Source of the DNA: Patescibacteria group bacterium UBA6489
GTDB lineage: Bacteria > Patescibacteriota > Gracilibacteria > BD1-5 > UBA6164
Length of the DNA: 64,000 nucleotides
NCBI GenBank assembly: GCA_002435385.1
Contig: DJMN01000019.1
Location: 19,884-83,883, forward strand
Direction: 5' to 3'
In this document: one piece after another, positions 41,661-52,606 of the stretch
How positions within the stretch are numbered: position 1 is the first letter of the stretch
Layout of the letters: each line of letters begins with the position of its first letter
Translations under genes and position numbers: made by a program
The notes under the pieces: generated by a model
Database searches by the model: none
Seen by the model: only the letters and a program-made list of their open reading frames with translations
Told to the model about the DNA's origin: nothing

Positions 41661-42104
41661 ATGTCTTTTAGTAATACACTTAACAGTGAAAGTAAAAAAT
41701 TAATAGAAGAAGGAATGATTGAAAGAATGATTGATAATGAACTACATTTTAGCTCTGAAAACTTAACCTGAACAATTAATAGTATATCAGATAAAATTTT
41801 ACATTCTTTAGAAGAATCAGAAAAACCTATATTCAATCAAGATGAAGACTATGAATCTAGTTGGGCTTTTTTTGACGTTCTATATAAAGAAAAACTAATA
41901 AATCTATGGTTTGATTGGATAGATAAAGAACTAAGAAAAAAATGAAAAGTAGTTAAAAAAATCGAAGATGATATTACAAGAAAACATTTTTGATGAATTG
42001 GTTGAGAACAAACATCTAAACTTATCAAAGATACTAAAAAAGATATAAAAACAGTAGTTAGATTTACAGATTGACACCCTCTTGTTGAAATTAAAAGAAT
42101 ATAG
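41661..42104 (+). CDS. Hypothetical protein
   Basis: A 147-residue soluble, helical, acidic/basic mixed protein (MSFSNTLNSESKKLIEEGM; SSWAFFDVLYKEKLINLWF) ending with a conserved-looking block FTDGHPLVEIKRI that contains TGA-Gly. The C-terminal stretch before it has FGGIGGEQTSK, a Gly-rich loop. No family recognised. Convergent with recG, 8 bp between the stops. Confidence 0.65.
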
Positions 42105-42112
42105 AAAAAATA

Positions 42113-44551
42113 CTACTCCTTAAACAACTCCTCTATATCTTCCCTTATCTGACTTATAAGCTCTAAATCCGTCAAACTAGCAACTTTTAAATCTGGTAAT
42201 CAACTTTGCCTTACTCAATAGACCTCTCAAGGTCATCTAAGCTCTAAATCTATCTCTGCTAATTCAAATCAGTTATTTGTTCTTTCCATGGCTCTAAGCC
42301 TATCTGTATACTGTCATGAACTTGGAAAAAGATAACAATGAGATTTAAATTGCCCTCTTCATACTCTTCATCTAAACTGATGTAACTGACTGAGTCAGAA
42401 TCTCTCTGATCATTCTATACACATAATTGTTGCATTTGGTACATCTACTCAGACTTCAACTACAGAAGTACTTGATAGTATATGTATCTTGTTTTCACTG
42501 AAATCTCTCATTATTTGCTCTTTTTCTTTTGGCTTCATTTTTCAGTGAAGAAGTCATACACTGAATGGAGAAAATATATCTACTAATGATTCATAAGTAT
42601 TCATAGCATTTGCTAAGTCTATTTTTTCTGATTCTTCTACTAGTGGGCTTATCCAGAATATTTGCCTTCCTTTTTCTAGTTCGCTTCTGATAAATAATTC
42701 TATTTGTCTTCTTTCTTCATCTGTTTTAGCTACTTTTGTAAATATTTCTTTTCTTCATTTTGGGTATTGTGAGATAACACTTAAATCTTGATCTCAGTAT
42801 AAAGTAAGAGCTAGTGTTCTTGGGATAGGTGTAGCAGTCATATTTAGAACATGGGGGATTGTATAATTACTAGAACCTGGGTTTATATATTTTTCTAAGA
42901 CTTCTCTTTGTTTAACTCAGAATCTATGTTGTTCATCAATTACAACAAATCATAAATTATTAAATAATACATCTTCTTGAACTAGTGCATGCGTTCAAAT
43001 GACCACATCTAAGTTTCAGGTTTTTAACTTCTGTTTAATCTCATTTTTATGCTTTGCTGTTGTTGATCATACTAGTAGTTCTGAGCTTATTCAAAACTCA
43101 AAAAGTAGATTTTGCATAGACTCAAAATGCTGACGAGCGAGGATTTCGGTTGGAGCCATAATTGCGACTTGAATACCCCTCCCTAACCCTCCCCTTTCTG
43201 GAGAGGGAATAGAATTGTTTTTATTATATATAATTTTATCTAAAATTTTTTCTATATTTTCATATATTTCCTTATTCTTTATTCTCAAAATGTTCACTCA
43301 ATACTTTCATATAATATCATCTCTTATACCATCATATTCTTTTGTTTTTTTGTGTATTTCTCAATCAAGTTCAATGATTAGCTTTAATTCACTACAATAA
43401 AAGTCTGCTACATATCTTCAAAATGGATGTTGCCTTCTAAATTTTAATCATTTAAAACTTTTTCTCCTTAAAATTTGCCAGAGTATATCCTCTGCTCTTG
43501 TTTGTTTTTTTCTTAAATTTACAACTATATTTTTTATATATTCTGGACTTTCTATATAGTTTTGAATTACATTACTCCTTCTGCTTCCCTCTCCAGAAAG
43601 GGGAGGGATTGAGGGAGGGGTATACTCCTTTATCGCATGAATAACTGCAATAAGGGATACTACAGTTTTTCATGTTCAGACATCTCATTCTAGTAGTCTT
43701 GCCATAGCATGAGGTTTTTCCATATCTTTTAGAACTTGAAAAAGTGTTATTTTTTGATGGTCTGTTAGCTCAAATGGAAGTTTAGATAAAACTTCTTTTA
43801 CTAAATCTGGATTTAGTTTTATTTGTATACTTTTATCCTTTGATTGTTTGAATGATTCGTGTTTTTTTCATATAGCATCATAATTTATCAGAAATAATTC
43901 TTCATATGCTAATCTATACTTCCCTACTTCTATATCATCCTTGTTTTTTGGAAAATGCACTTTATAAAAAGCTTCTTTTCTAGAAATAAAGTTGTATTTT
44001 TTTATTATTTCGTCTGGTAAGATTTCTTCTATTTCTACTATATAGTCTTTTAATAATTCTATTTTTTTTGAGATCCATTTACTTGGTATGTAATTTAAGT
44101 CTGGATAAATCGGAACTATTTCTCACTCTATTTTAGTTAAATCTGTTTCAACTTCTGGAGATTGAAATGTTACTTTTCAATAGGCATATTTTACTTTTCA
44201 TGATACTATTACTTTTTTTCAAATATATGAATTTAGTTGAGTTGATAAGTATTTTCTATTAAACCAAACTGCTTCACTTAAAAATCAGTTTTTATCTTCT
44301 AAAATAGCTTTTGATAATAGTTTATTATTTGCTGTTTTTTGGTTATCTAATGACACTAATTTAACTAAGATTGTATTTTTCTCTTTTATGTTTATGTATG
44401 AAAAGCTATCAAGTACATTTGTTCTGTCTTCATAGTCTCTTGGTATGTGGTTTAATAAATCTCATATTGTTTCTACTCAAGCTTTTTCTAATGCTTTTAT
44501 ATAGTTATCTGTTGTGTGTAATAATGTTTTTGTAAGTTTTGTGGAAAGCAT
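42113..44551 (-). CDS. recG: ATP-dependent DNA helicase RecG carrying an inserted DUF559 nuclease domain
   Basis: An 812-residue RecG; the family is about 680-700. An OB/wedge domain fills residues 1-220; Walker A is EGDVGTGKTVVSLIA near 285-298; then residues about 310-460 are foreign; motif Ia VAIMAPTEILARQHF, motif II VIDEQHRFG, LNMTATPIPRTLA, LLHGKM and QFRGRVGRG complete the helicase. RecG reverses stalled forks and branch-migrates junctions. The insertion adds about 150 residues exactly in the surface turn between the Walker A helix and the Ia strand and keeps the frame, so the helicase may remain active. Only the C-terminal TRG region is short. Confidence 0.95.
43171..43623 (-). mobile_element. 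In-frame DUF559 endonuclease-like domain flanked by inverted repeats
   Basis: Bounded on the plus strand by TACCCCTCCCTAACCC...GAGAGGGA (about 43174-43209) and its inverted partner TTCCCTCTCCAGAAAGGG...GAGGGGTA (about 43585-43622), 35-37 bp with two or three differences. The interior encodes a DUF559 (VSR/PD-(D/E)XK-like) domain: KNIVVNLRKKQTRAEDILW, KFRRQHPFGRYVADFYC, KLIIELDGEIH, REYDGIR-type strand and VNILRIKN. The repeats themselves are translated as TPPSIPPLSGEGS and NSIPSPERGGLGRG. Five TGA codons show it is adapted to code 25. No splicing residues of an intein are seen. Confidence 0.8.
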
Positions 44552-44752
44552 ATTTTTTTGTTTTAGGTTTTAATTGTTTTTCCCTCACTTCCTAGCCCCA
44601 ATGGCATCAACTTAAGGATTTCTTTATAACCCTATCTTGTCCTAAAGGATACACCTTCGGATAAATTCTTTCCCTTAAATAAGGGAAAGAGGTTACAATT
44701 TTTCTATTCTCCCTCTCCTGAAAGGGGAGGGATTAAGGGAGGGGTATTAGAT
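44552..44752. other. Repeat-rich intergenic region upstream of recG
   Basis: 201 bp without a gene. Besides the family B copy it holds TTTCCCTTAAATAAGGGAAA near 44668 and CCTAAAGGATACACCTT near 44640, the latter recurring inverted near 45405. Promoter for recG presumably lies within. Confidence 0.5.
44707..44748. repeat. Solo copy of the recG-insertion repeat (family B)
   Basis: TCCCTCTCCTGAAAGGGGAG then GGATTAAGGGAGGGGTATTA. Nearly identical to the inverted repeats around the DUF559 domain, including the flanking TTCTATT, but without the domain. Confidence 0.8.
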
Positions 44753-45325
44753 TTATATTTTAACTTCTTCATTTATCCTAATTTTTCCGGTTCAGATTTC
44801 TTTTTCTAGAAAATACATTTTTCAATCTTTTATTGCATCTAGATATTCATAATCTTTTCATGGAATAAGTGGTTTATCAACAAATCATTTTATATTTACT
44901 AATTTTAAGGTTCAGACTTCTTGTATAAAATAGTCTTTTCATAGGATATTGTAGTTTATTCATGGTTCTTTATTAAGCAAACTTTCTTCTGATGTTTGCC
45001 AATTTCATTCTTTTGTTAGAGTTATCATTCAATCATCTTCTTTTATATGAAACTGTTTTCAGTCAATAAGTACAAAGAATTTATCAAAGAATCATCAGTC
45101 GTATTCATATCTGAGTTGTCATTTAACATAGATTATTTTTCAATTCCACTGTGTTTCTTTTCATACATTGAAAATAGATGGAAATTCTATAATTTCCGAT
45201 TGTTCTCATATTTTTGTAAGTTCTCATCTTCAGAATTCTAGTACTGTATTACAGTAGTTACAGCTTAAAATTCTTGTGTATTTTTCTTCAAATTGTATTG
45301 GTCTTCAGCAACTTGGGCAATTCAT
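44753..45325 (-). CDS. Zinc-ribbon DUF4178-like protein
   Basis: A 190-residue protein. MNCPSCGRPIQFEEKYTRIL and SCNYCNTVLEF form an N-terminal zinc ribbon; the remainder is beta-rich with GKIIYVKGQLRYEYDGGFFD and GKDYFIQEVGTLKLVNIKG, the shape of DUF4178. A longer relative with the same plan lies at 58152-59570. DUF4178 genes usually accompany SPFH/YdjI, DUF350 and polyamine genes, all found in this window. Confidence 0.7.
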
Positions 45326-45358
45326 GTTTTATTTGTTAAGATATATTTTTATTAAAGC

Positions 45359-45432
45359 TCCCCCTACTCGTTCCTCGTTTTCCCCCTCAATTGAGGGGGA
45401 TTAGCGAAGTGTATCCTTTAGGGTAAGGGGGA
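45359..45432. repeat. Palindromic GC-rich intergenic element
   Basis: Outer arms CTCCCCCTA / TAAGGGGGAG enclose a perfect palindrome CCCCCTCAATTGAGGGGG (45382-45399) and the GTATCCTTTAGGG block shared inverted with about 44640. Confidence 0.7.
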
Positions 45433-45450
45433 GTTTTGTTATTGCATTTC

Positions 45451-45681
45451 CTAGGATAATATTAATTTTTCTATCCCCTTTTCTGATATAATAAATATTT
45501 CTTTTTTTCTAACTCAGATACTATATTTGTATCATGGATATTTATTTTCATCTATCATGTTTTCGTTTATATCTCATATATACTTATTTTTGATAAAAAT
45601 TCAAGTAAAAGGTCAAAAAAGTCATTTTATATTATCTGAGCCTATCCAATATTGTTTATTTTTTACCTCGTATTTAAACAT
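45451..45681 (-). CDS. Small hypothetical protein
   Basis: A 76-residue protein (MFKYEVKNKQYWIGSDNIKG; KNKYIGDINENMIDENKYPG). Beta-type alternation, six TGA glycines, no membrane segment. Follows the DUF4178-like gene on the same strand, separated by the GC-rich palindrome. No family recognised. Confidence 0.5.
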
Positions 45682-45742
45682 ATTTTTGCGTTATTTAAAT
45701 TATATTAACTGATATTCATGTTATAAAATAATAATACACTCA

Positions 45743-45795
45743 GAGGATAAGATTTTCTTACAATCAATTTTTAGCATAAAATCTTATGACACCTC
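45743..45795 (-). terminator. Terminator-like long hairpin
   Basis: GAGGATAAGATTTT (from 45743) pairs with AAAATCTTATGACACCTC (to 45795); lies just after the stop of the 208-residue gene on the minus strand. Confidence 0.6.
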
Positions 45796-45824
45796 GTTTA
45801 ATTTTTATTTTTATAACTAATAAA

Positions 45825-46451
45825 CTATCAAATAAATCTTTTTAATATTTTTATATATAAATCTATTCTTCCCTCTAACTTATCTATACTAGCTTGTAAT
45901 TCTATTTCTTTTGTTTCAGAGATTTCTGATAATAATTTTGCTTGTGATTCATATTCTATTTTTCATTTATAGCCTGATAATTCTGATATATTTTGTAATG
46001 TTTTTTCTTTGAGATTGTATAGTAGAAAGATTATTCACGATAAAGTGAATAATGTTTTATTTATTTTTTCTTTAACTTTTTCTTTTTTAGTGTTTGTTAA
46101 TAGTTTATTGCTGTTTAATTCTCAGATTATAAAGTCTATATTTTTTGTGATTTTTTCTATTTTGTTTTGTATTTCATCTTCTGAAATTATTTTGGTTCAT
46201 AAGTGGGGAAAATTATTCTTTTGAAAATCTGTATCTATAAAATAGTATTCTCAAAATTCTCAGTTACACAGTATTATTAGGCTTTCTAAAAATTTGTTTG
46301 ATTTTATTTTTACTCATGATAAAAAGGTTGAATTAAATTCATTTATTTCTAAATCTTTATAGTTACCTTTTATAATATTTAGAAAGGCTTTTTTTATTTT
46401 ATTTATTTCTAGATATCATTTTATTTTTGTTGGAATGTATATTTCTAACAT
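45825..46451 (-). CDS. Hypothetical helical protein
   Basis: A 208-residue protein (MLEIYIPTKIKGYLEINKIK) of alternating charged helices, last third a coiled coil (EISETKEIELQASIDKLEG). Ends in TGA-Gly followed by TAG. A single hydrophobic stretch near residue 150 (LFTLSGIIFLLYN) could be a membrane helix. No family recognised; isolated gene. Confidence 0.6.
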
Positions 46452-46640
46452 AATTTTTTAGTGATACTACTTCCTACTCCCTTTGAAAAGATAGAGAGAA
46501 AATAAGTTTTATTTATCAGTATTTTAGTCTTTTTTTATTTTTTTACAATTTCTAGTTTTCATAAATTTTCATTGAATAAACTTTTGTAAATAGAAAACTA
46601 TGATTATAATCTTGCATGTTTAATTACTAACTTTAATTTT

Positions 46641-47771
46641 ATGTCATTGTTACTTAACTCTATTTTACTTATTTCAACATTTTATTTACTGACAATTATT
46701 TGTGATAAATATTTTGTTCCTGCTTTAGAAGCTCTTGGGAAAAGGTTGAAAATGAATTCTGAGATGGCTGGTGCTACTTTGATGGCGGTTGGTAGTAGTG
46801 CTCCTGAATTGTTTACTTCTCTATTTGCTATTTTTAGAGTATGAGATGAAGTTAATATTTGAGCTGGTACCATCGTTGGCTCTGCTATATTTAATGTTCT
46901 TGTTATCATCTGAGCATCTGCATTATATATGAAAAAGAAGCAAAAACTAATTTGGCAACCTATTGCTAGAGATATGACTTTTTATACAATTTCTATTTTA
47001 ATGATTTTATTTTTCTTTTGGGATGGTAAAATTGTTCTTTGGGAAACTGCTGTTTTAGTTGGTGTTTATTTGATTTATATATTTGCTGTAAAAAACTGGA
47101 AAAAATGGTTAAAATATAGTGTTGATAAAGCTTCTCCTACAGATTTAGAAGAACCTGAAGATGAAGATGATTTCTTTACAATACTTATAACTAAACTACT
47201 TTCTCTTATAATCAAGAGACCAAGAAAACATTATGTTTTTGCTTTTTTTGTAAGTGTTGTTTTCATAGGTGTTCTTAGTCATTTTATGGTAGAATCTGCT
47301 GTTGCTATTGCTAACGAGCTTAGTATTCCTGCTTCTATTATATGACTTACAGTTTTGGCTGTTGGTACTTCTGTTCCTGATTTGATGTCTTCTATAATAG
47401 TTGCTAAGAAATGAAAAGCTGATATGGCTGTAAGTAATGCTTTGGGGTCTAATGTTTTTGATATACTTATAGGTTTATGACTTGTATATCTAATTTCTTT
47501 TACTGTTGTTAATAGAAGTATTCCTTATATAACAATTGATACTGAAAATCTAATTTCTAGTGTTTTGTTACTTCTATGAACCGTTATTACTGTTATGTCA
47601 CTTTTGTTAATCCAAAGATGAAGTTTAGGAAAAAAGTCTGGTATATTTCTGATTATGGTTTATGTGTTTTATATGGGATATAACATATATTGAGTTATAG
47701 TACAACCTGAAGAACTAGATTCTCAAAAAATTGAAGAAGAAATAGGGATTGATGATAATCTTATTCAATAA
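46641..47771 (+). CDS. CaCA-family calcium/cation antiporter (YrbG-like)
   Basis: A 376-residue membrane protein. Two alpha-repeats, GATLMAVGSSAPELFTSLFA (residues 48-67) and GLTVLAVGTSVPDLMSSIIV (about 240-260), are the ion-binding signature of Na+/Ca2+ or K+-dependent exchangers. A Glu/Asp-rich loop (LEEPEDEDDFFT) separates the halves and is probably cytosolic. Substrate is not certain from sequence; the acidic second repeat (PD instead of PE) occurs in several bacterial members. Followed by a strong terminator. Confidence 0.9.
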
Positions 47772-47785
47772 ATTTATATTACTAG

Positions 47786-47824
47786 AAAAAAAGGATTAGA
47801 TAAATAGTTTCTAATCCTTTTTTT
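47786..47824. terminator. Bidirectional terminator between convergent genes
   Basis: AAAAAAAGGATTAGA (47786-47800) pairs with TCTAATCCTTTTTTT (47810-47824); serves the antiporter (plus) and the pilin-BspA gene (minus). Confidence 0.85.
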
Positions 47825-47842
47825 GTGTTTTTACTTAAATGT

Positions 47843-50800
47843 TTAATATACCCAGACTGGTTTTTCATCTTCTGTCCAAGTTTCTAGGTTACTATAAGAG
47901 AATGCTGAGTGGCTTGTCACGTTATCTACATTCCAACCACTTATATCTTGATCAAAAGCTGATGCTGCTCAAAACATTCAATTCATACTCTCTACACTAC
48001 CAGTATCCCATCCACTTATATCTTGATCAAATATAGTTTCTTCAAACATCCGATTCATATTGGTTACATTGCTAACTATCCATAAGCTTATATCAGAATC
48101 AAAAACAGATGCTGAACTAAACATAAGTTCCATGTTTTCTACAAGGCTTACATCCCATCAACTTATATCAGAATCAAATTTTGAAGCATTTGTGAACATT
48201 GCACGCATATTTTTCACTTTACTTGTAGTCCATCAACTTATATTTCAACTGAATTCTTCTGCATTTCTAAACATAAATTTCATATCTTCTACATTGCTAG
48301 TAATCCAGCTATTTAAATCTTGATCAAAGACATCTGCTCAGTCAAACATGTATGACATATCTGTCACATTATCAACAGTCCATCAGTTTATGTTTTGATT
48401 AAAAGAATCTGCTCAACTAAACATTCAAGCCATACCTAATACACTACTTGTATCCCAATTAGTTATATTTCAACTAAAAGCTTTTGCATCTTCAAACATC
48501 CATGACATATCGTTTACATTACCTGTATTCCAATTTAAATCCTTATTAAATGTAGTAGCTCAACAAAACATAACATTCATAGCTTGAACATTACTAACAT
48601 CCCAATTTCCTATATCTTGATCAAAAGAAGTTGCTCAATAAAACATTCATACCATACCAATTGCACTACTTGTAACCCATCCGCTTATATCTTTGTCAAA
48701 TGCTTCTGCATTTTTAAACATATTGTTAAAATAAGTTACATGACTTACATCCCAATTTCCTATAGCTTGATTAAATATTATAGCATCTCTGAACATACTG
48801 TCTGTAAACTTCAAGCTTGTCGTAATCCAACCAGTTATATTTCAATTAAATTTTGTAGCATCTCTAAACATATCTGTCATATAAACTACATTTGATACAT
48901 CCCAATCATTTAAATCTTTATCAAATGATGTTGCTCAATGAAACATCTCTCACATGTCGGTTACACTTGATACCCCCCAATCATTTATATCTTGATTAAA
49001 ACTTGTAGCAGTTTCAAACATATCATGCATATTTTGAACCTTAGTAGTGTCCCATAAACCTATATATTGATCAAAACTTGTAGCAGAATCAAACATATCC
49101 TCCATTGTCAAAACATTACCAGTATGCCATCAACCTATATTTTGGTTGAAGTTTGTAGCAGAATCAAACATCCATGACATGTCAGTTACAAGACCAGTTT
49201 CCCATCAGCTTATATCTCAATCAAATACTGTCGCTTTATAAAACATTTTTCACATATCTGTTACAAGGTCAGTATGCCATTCTCATATTTCCTTATTAAA
49301 TGAACTTGCTCAATAAAACATCGCATGCATATCTGTAACGGCATCAACTTTCCAAGAAATTATATTTCAATTAAAATCTGTAGCATCTTTAAACATGGAT
49401 TCCATATCTGTTACACTAGAAACATCCCAATCATTTAAATCTTGGTTAAAAGAACTTGCTCATTCAAACATATCGTGCATATCTACAACATTAGATACAT
49501 TCCAATCCCCTATATCTTGATTAAAATTGCTTGCTAACTGAAACATATTATCCATGTACACGACATTACTTGTATTCCATCAACTGATATCTCAATCAAA
49601 AGCTGTAGCATTATAAAACATCTTATCCATATTTGTAATATTGCTGACATTTAGAGTATCTGTAGCTGTAACTATAAAATTTTCAGCATTAGAAAATTGC
49701 CCTCATCAATCTGATAGTTGTAGAGTTCACCATTGTTTTATATCAAGTAATTTATCCCCATCATCTTGGTCATCTTGGGTTGCATCTCATGCATTGAAAG
49801 CAAATCATTCCATAGTTCATTCCATAACTATTTCGTATATTCAGGCTGCCTCATATGTATGTGTTACTTCTGCTTGATTGTATGCTGTTATTGTATCAGA
49901 ATTTCAATCTCACCAATCTACTGTAAAATTATATGTTCAATCACTTTGTAATGGTAATTTTATTTGAGTACTACTACTTATTCAAGAATTATTAGTTTTC
50001 CATTGTGATACAAATGCTCATACTCAATATCATGATTCTGTTTCTGTTCAATCATAAAGATTTGGATTAGGATTTAGGGTGTTTTTAACAAAAACACTCG
50101 CTAATTCTTTTACATTATCAGAAGGTGAACTTAAGCTTATATTCATATCCATAATATTTTCGAGTGTATAATCTAGATTGATAACATCTGTTCCTTTGTA
50201 ACATTCTTGTATATTTCTCATCAGTTGAACCTGATTATCTTCGTACCTTAAACCTGTATAAGTTCAAATATAAACAATAATATCATCAGGATTATATGTA
50301 ATTCATCCTCAATCTATCTTAAATTTACTATTTTCATATGCAAATGGTAGATTATTTTTTCAGTTATATACTAGTTTGTTTGACTCTAATATAGAGATTA
50401 AATCTTGTTGAGTTGTATCTGATGAAATTATTGAAGGAACTGCTAGAATATATGTAGTTCAATTTAAATCTACTCTAGATACCACTCAGTTGTAGGTTCA
50501 TGATACAAAGGCATATCCTGACTGTTCTCAAGCATATGTTCTATCAATTAATCATAATTCATCAGATAGTTGAAGTTCTCATTCTAAAACAGCTGCTACT
50601 TGATATTCCCTTTTAGTTCCTACTCTAGAGTAAGTATACGGTAATGATGTTAATGGATCTTCAGGAGTATGAACTAATCAGTCCAATACTTCTGTTACCG
50701 AATCTCAAACAACTCATTGAGTCCAAACTTCTGCTCCACTATATGTAATTTCAGTTCCATCTGTTGGGAGAGGATATCTTCAAGTCTTTGTGAAATAATA

Positions 50801-50965
50801 TCTTAGTTCATCTTCTATAGCTTTTATATCTCAGGTTCTCGCTGTATCTCTTGCATTTCTGCTATATCAAACATATGATAGAAAAGATATTGTTCAAAGA
50901 ACTCATAGTATAAGTACTATTATTACAAGTTCTACCATTGTGAATCATTTCTTACCTAATATCAT
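47843..50965 (-). CDS. Type IV prepilin fused to about 23 BspA-type leucine-rich repeats
   Basis: A 1040-residue protein. The N-terminus MILGKKGFTMVELVIIVLIL is a prepilin leader: cleavage after G7 (encoded by TGA), F1 and E5 of the mature pilin. A pilin-like globular domain follows (RDTARTGDIKAIEDELRYYF), then a region of unknown fold, and from about residue 440 a solenoid of 25-residue units of the form MFxxAxxFxxDISxWxTSxVxNM (BspA family, DUF285). Such repeats bind host proteins or glycans. The pilin leader suggests display on a type IV pilus-like fibre, an adhesin layout suited to an episymbiont. Ends TEDEKPVWVY. Confidence 0.85.
47880..49640 (-). repeat. About 23 tandem 75-bp BspA repeats
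   Basis: Units of close to 75 bp, each with the AACAT(A/T) block (MF of the MFxxAxxF core) every 74-78 bp. Unit divergence is about 40-60 percent, so this is an old array, not a recent expansion. Confidence 0.75.
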
Positions 50966-51057
50966 ATCATATGAATAAAAAAATATTATATAAGAAAGTA
51001 TACATTATTATGGGATTTATTTCAAAAAATTAAGTAAACTGATTTTAGTTAAAAAAT
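50966..51057. other. Intergenic region
   Basis: 92 bp; nothing recognised. Confidence 0.3.
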
Positions 51058-52569
51058 TTATAAATTGTATTTTTTATATCATTCTAAATAATATTCTATT
51101 ATAACTGGTTTTGTTAGTGTATTTTCTTTTATATTTTCATAATCTATTGTGTAGTCTTTATCAAATCCTGTACATCATAAATTAGGGCAAATATTTGAGT
51201 CTATTAATTCTCATTTTTTAGCTAATACAAATCACCAGTCTCAGAAACTTGGAAGATATCTGTGGTATCATAAAGAGTTTCAAAATACTGTTTTTACTGT
51301 TTTTTCTATACTCCAAAATGCTTTTGTTGCAAAAAAGGCACTTGATGATTGTGTGACAAATATTCAGTCTTTTTTTAGTGTTCAATTTAACGATGTATAG
51401 AATTCTTTTGAATATAGTTTTGAGGTTCATACGTCTCTTGGGTCTGGAAAATCTGCTATTATAAAGTCGTATTTTTCTTTTGTTTCTACTATGTATTTAA
51501 ATGCATCCATTGTGATTATTTTTACTTTTAGATTGTTTAAACTATTTTCGTTAAGTTGCACCATATCTTTTTGTTTTTGTGCTATTTCTATAATTTTGGG
51601 GTCAAGTTCTACTAGAGTTATTTGTTTTACTTGATTGTATTTTAATAAGTTTCTAGTTGCTAGTCAGTCTCCTCATCATAATATTAAAACAGATATATTT
51701 TCTTTTGTGTTTAATAGGTTCATTGGCCGATCTATTAGAGCTTCATGGTATCTGTTTTCGTCTAAACTTAAGAACTGTATATTTCAGTTTAGATACATTC
51801 TAAAATCTTCTCCTCTTTTTGTGAGAACTATGTTCTGATATTCACTTTGATATGATTGCAGGATTGGTTCTTTGAAATAAAATTTTAGGTAGAAGTTTTC
51901 TAGTCTTGATGAAACAAATACTAAGCTTAAAAAATATGCTGATACAAATAATATAATTACATGGTATTTTATAAAAAATTGATTTGGTATTTTATGTATT
52001 TTTCTGTTTCTTTTTATTGAGATATAGTTTAGGTAAAAGAATGCTACTAGTAGGTTTAAAAATCAGATGAATATTGAGATGTTGTAGAGTCATAGGTATG
52101 GTAATAGTATTATTGGGAATAGTAGTGATGCTAGAAGTCATCAGATGTAATCAAATGTAAATACATCGCTTATAATTGATTTTGTTTTGATTTGTAGTTG
52201 TTTATAGACTGATGCTACCATTGGAATTTCTATTCCAACTAGGCTTCATATAAGTATGGTTAGAAAGAAATATATAAAGTTAAATGAGATTTTGTTGTTT
52301 GAGAGGTAAATATAGGCTAATTTTAGAAGTATTACACTTGTTGCTCAGATTATTGAGAGGATTATTTCTACTCTTAGGAAGTTTTTTATTGCTTTTGATT
52401 CTAGGTATCTTGATAGGTAGGCTCAGATTCACATTCAACTCATAAAGAATCCTATTGTGAAGCTGAATTGTCTCACACTATCTCAGATTAGGTATGAGCT
52501 TAGGGTTCAGATTGTTAGTTCGTATAGGATTCAGCAGATTGCTATAATTAGGGTGAAGAATAGTAGCAT
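51058..52569 (-). CDS. Membrane-bound spermidine synthase (polyamine aminopropyltransferase)
   Basis: A 503-residue protein. Residues 1-215 form about seven membrane helices (MLLFFTLIIAICGILYE and on); the C-terminal half is an aminopropyltransferase: SEYQNIVLTKRGEDFRMYL, RYHEALIDRPMNLL, LILGGGDGLATRNLL (SAM-type loop, Gly as TGA) and IIADFPDPRDVGTSKLYSK. Membrane-fused spermidine synthases occur beside SpeD, SPFH/YdjI and DUF350/4178 genes, as here. It transfers aminopropyl from decarboxylated SAM to putrescine or a related acceptor, perhaps a membrane one. Confidence 0.9.
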
Positions 52570-52606
52570 GGGGTAAAATTTAAAAACTAAAAAGGAATAT
52601 TTTTAT

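Noticed and set aside
43171..43623. Intein or group I intron in recG
   Set aside because: No intein splice blocks (no N-terminal Cys/Ser, no HN plus Cys/Ser at the far end) and no intron core; the segment is open reading and coding throughout with inverted repeats at the ends.
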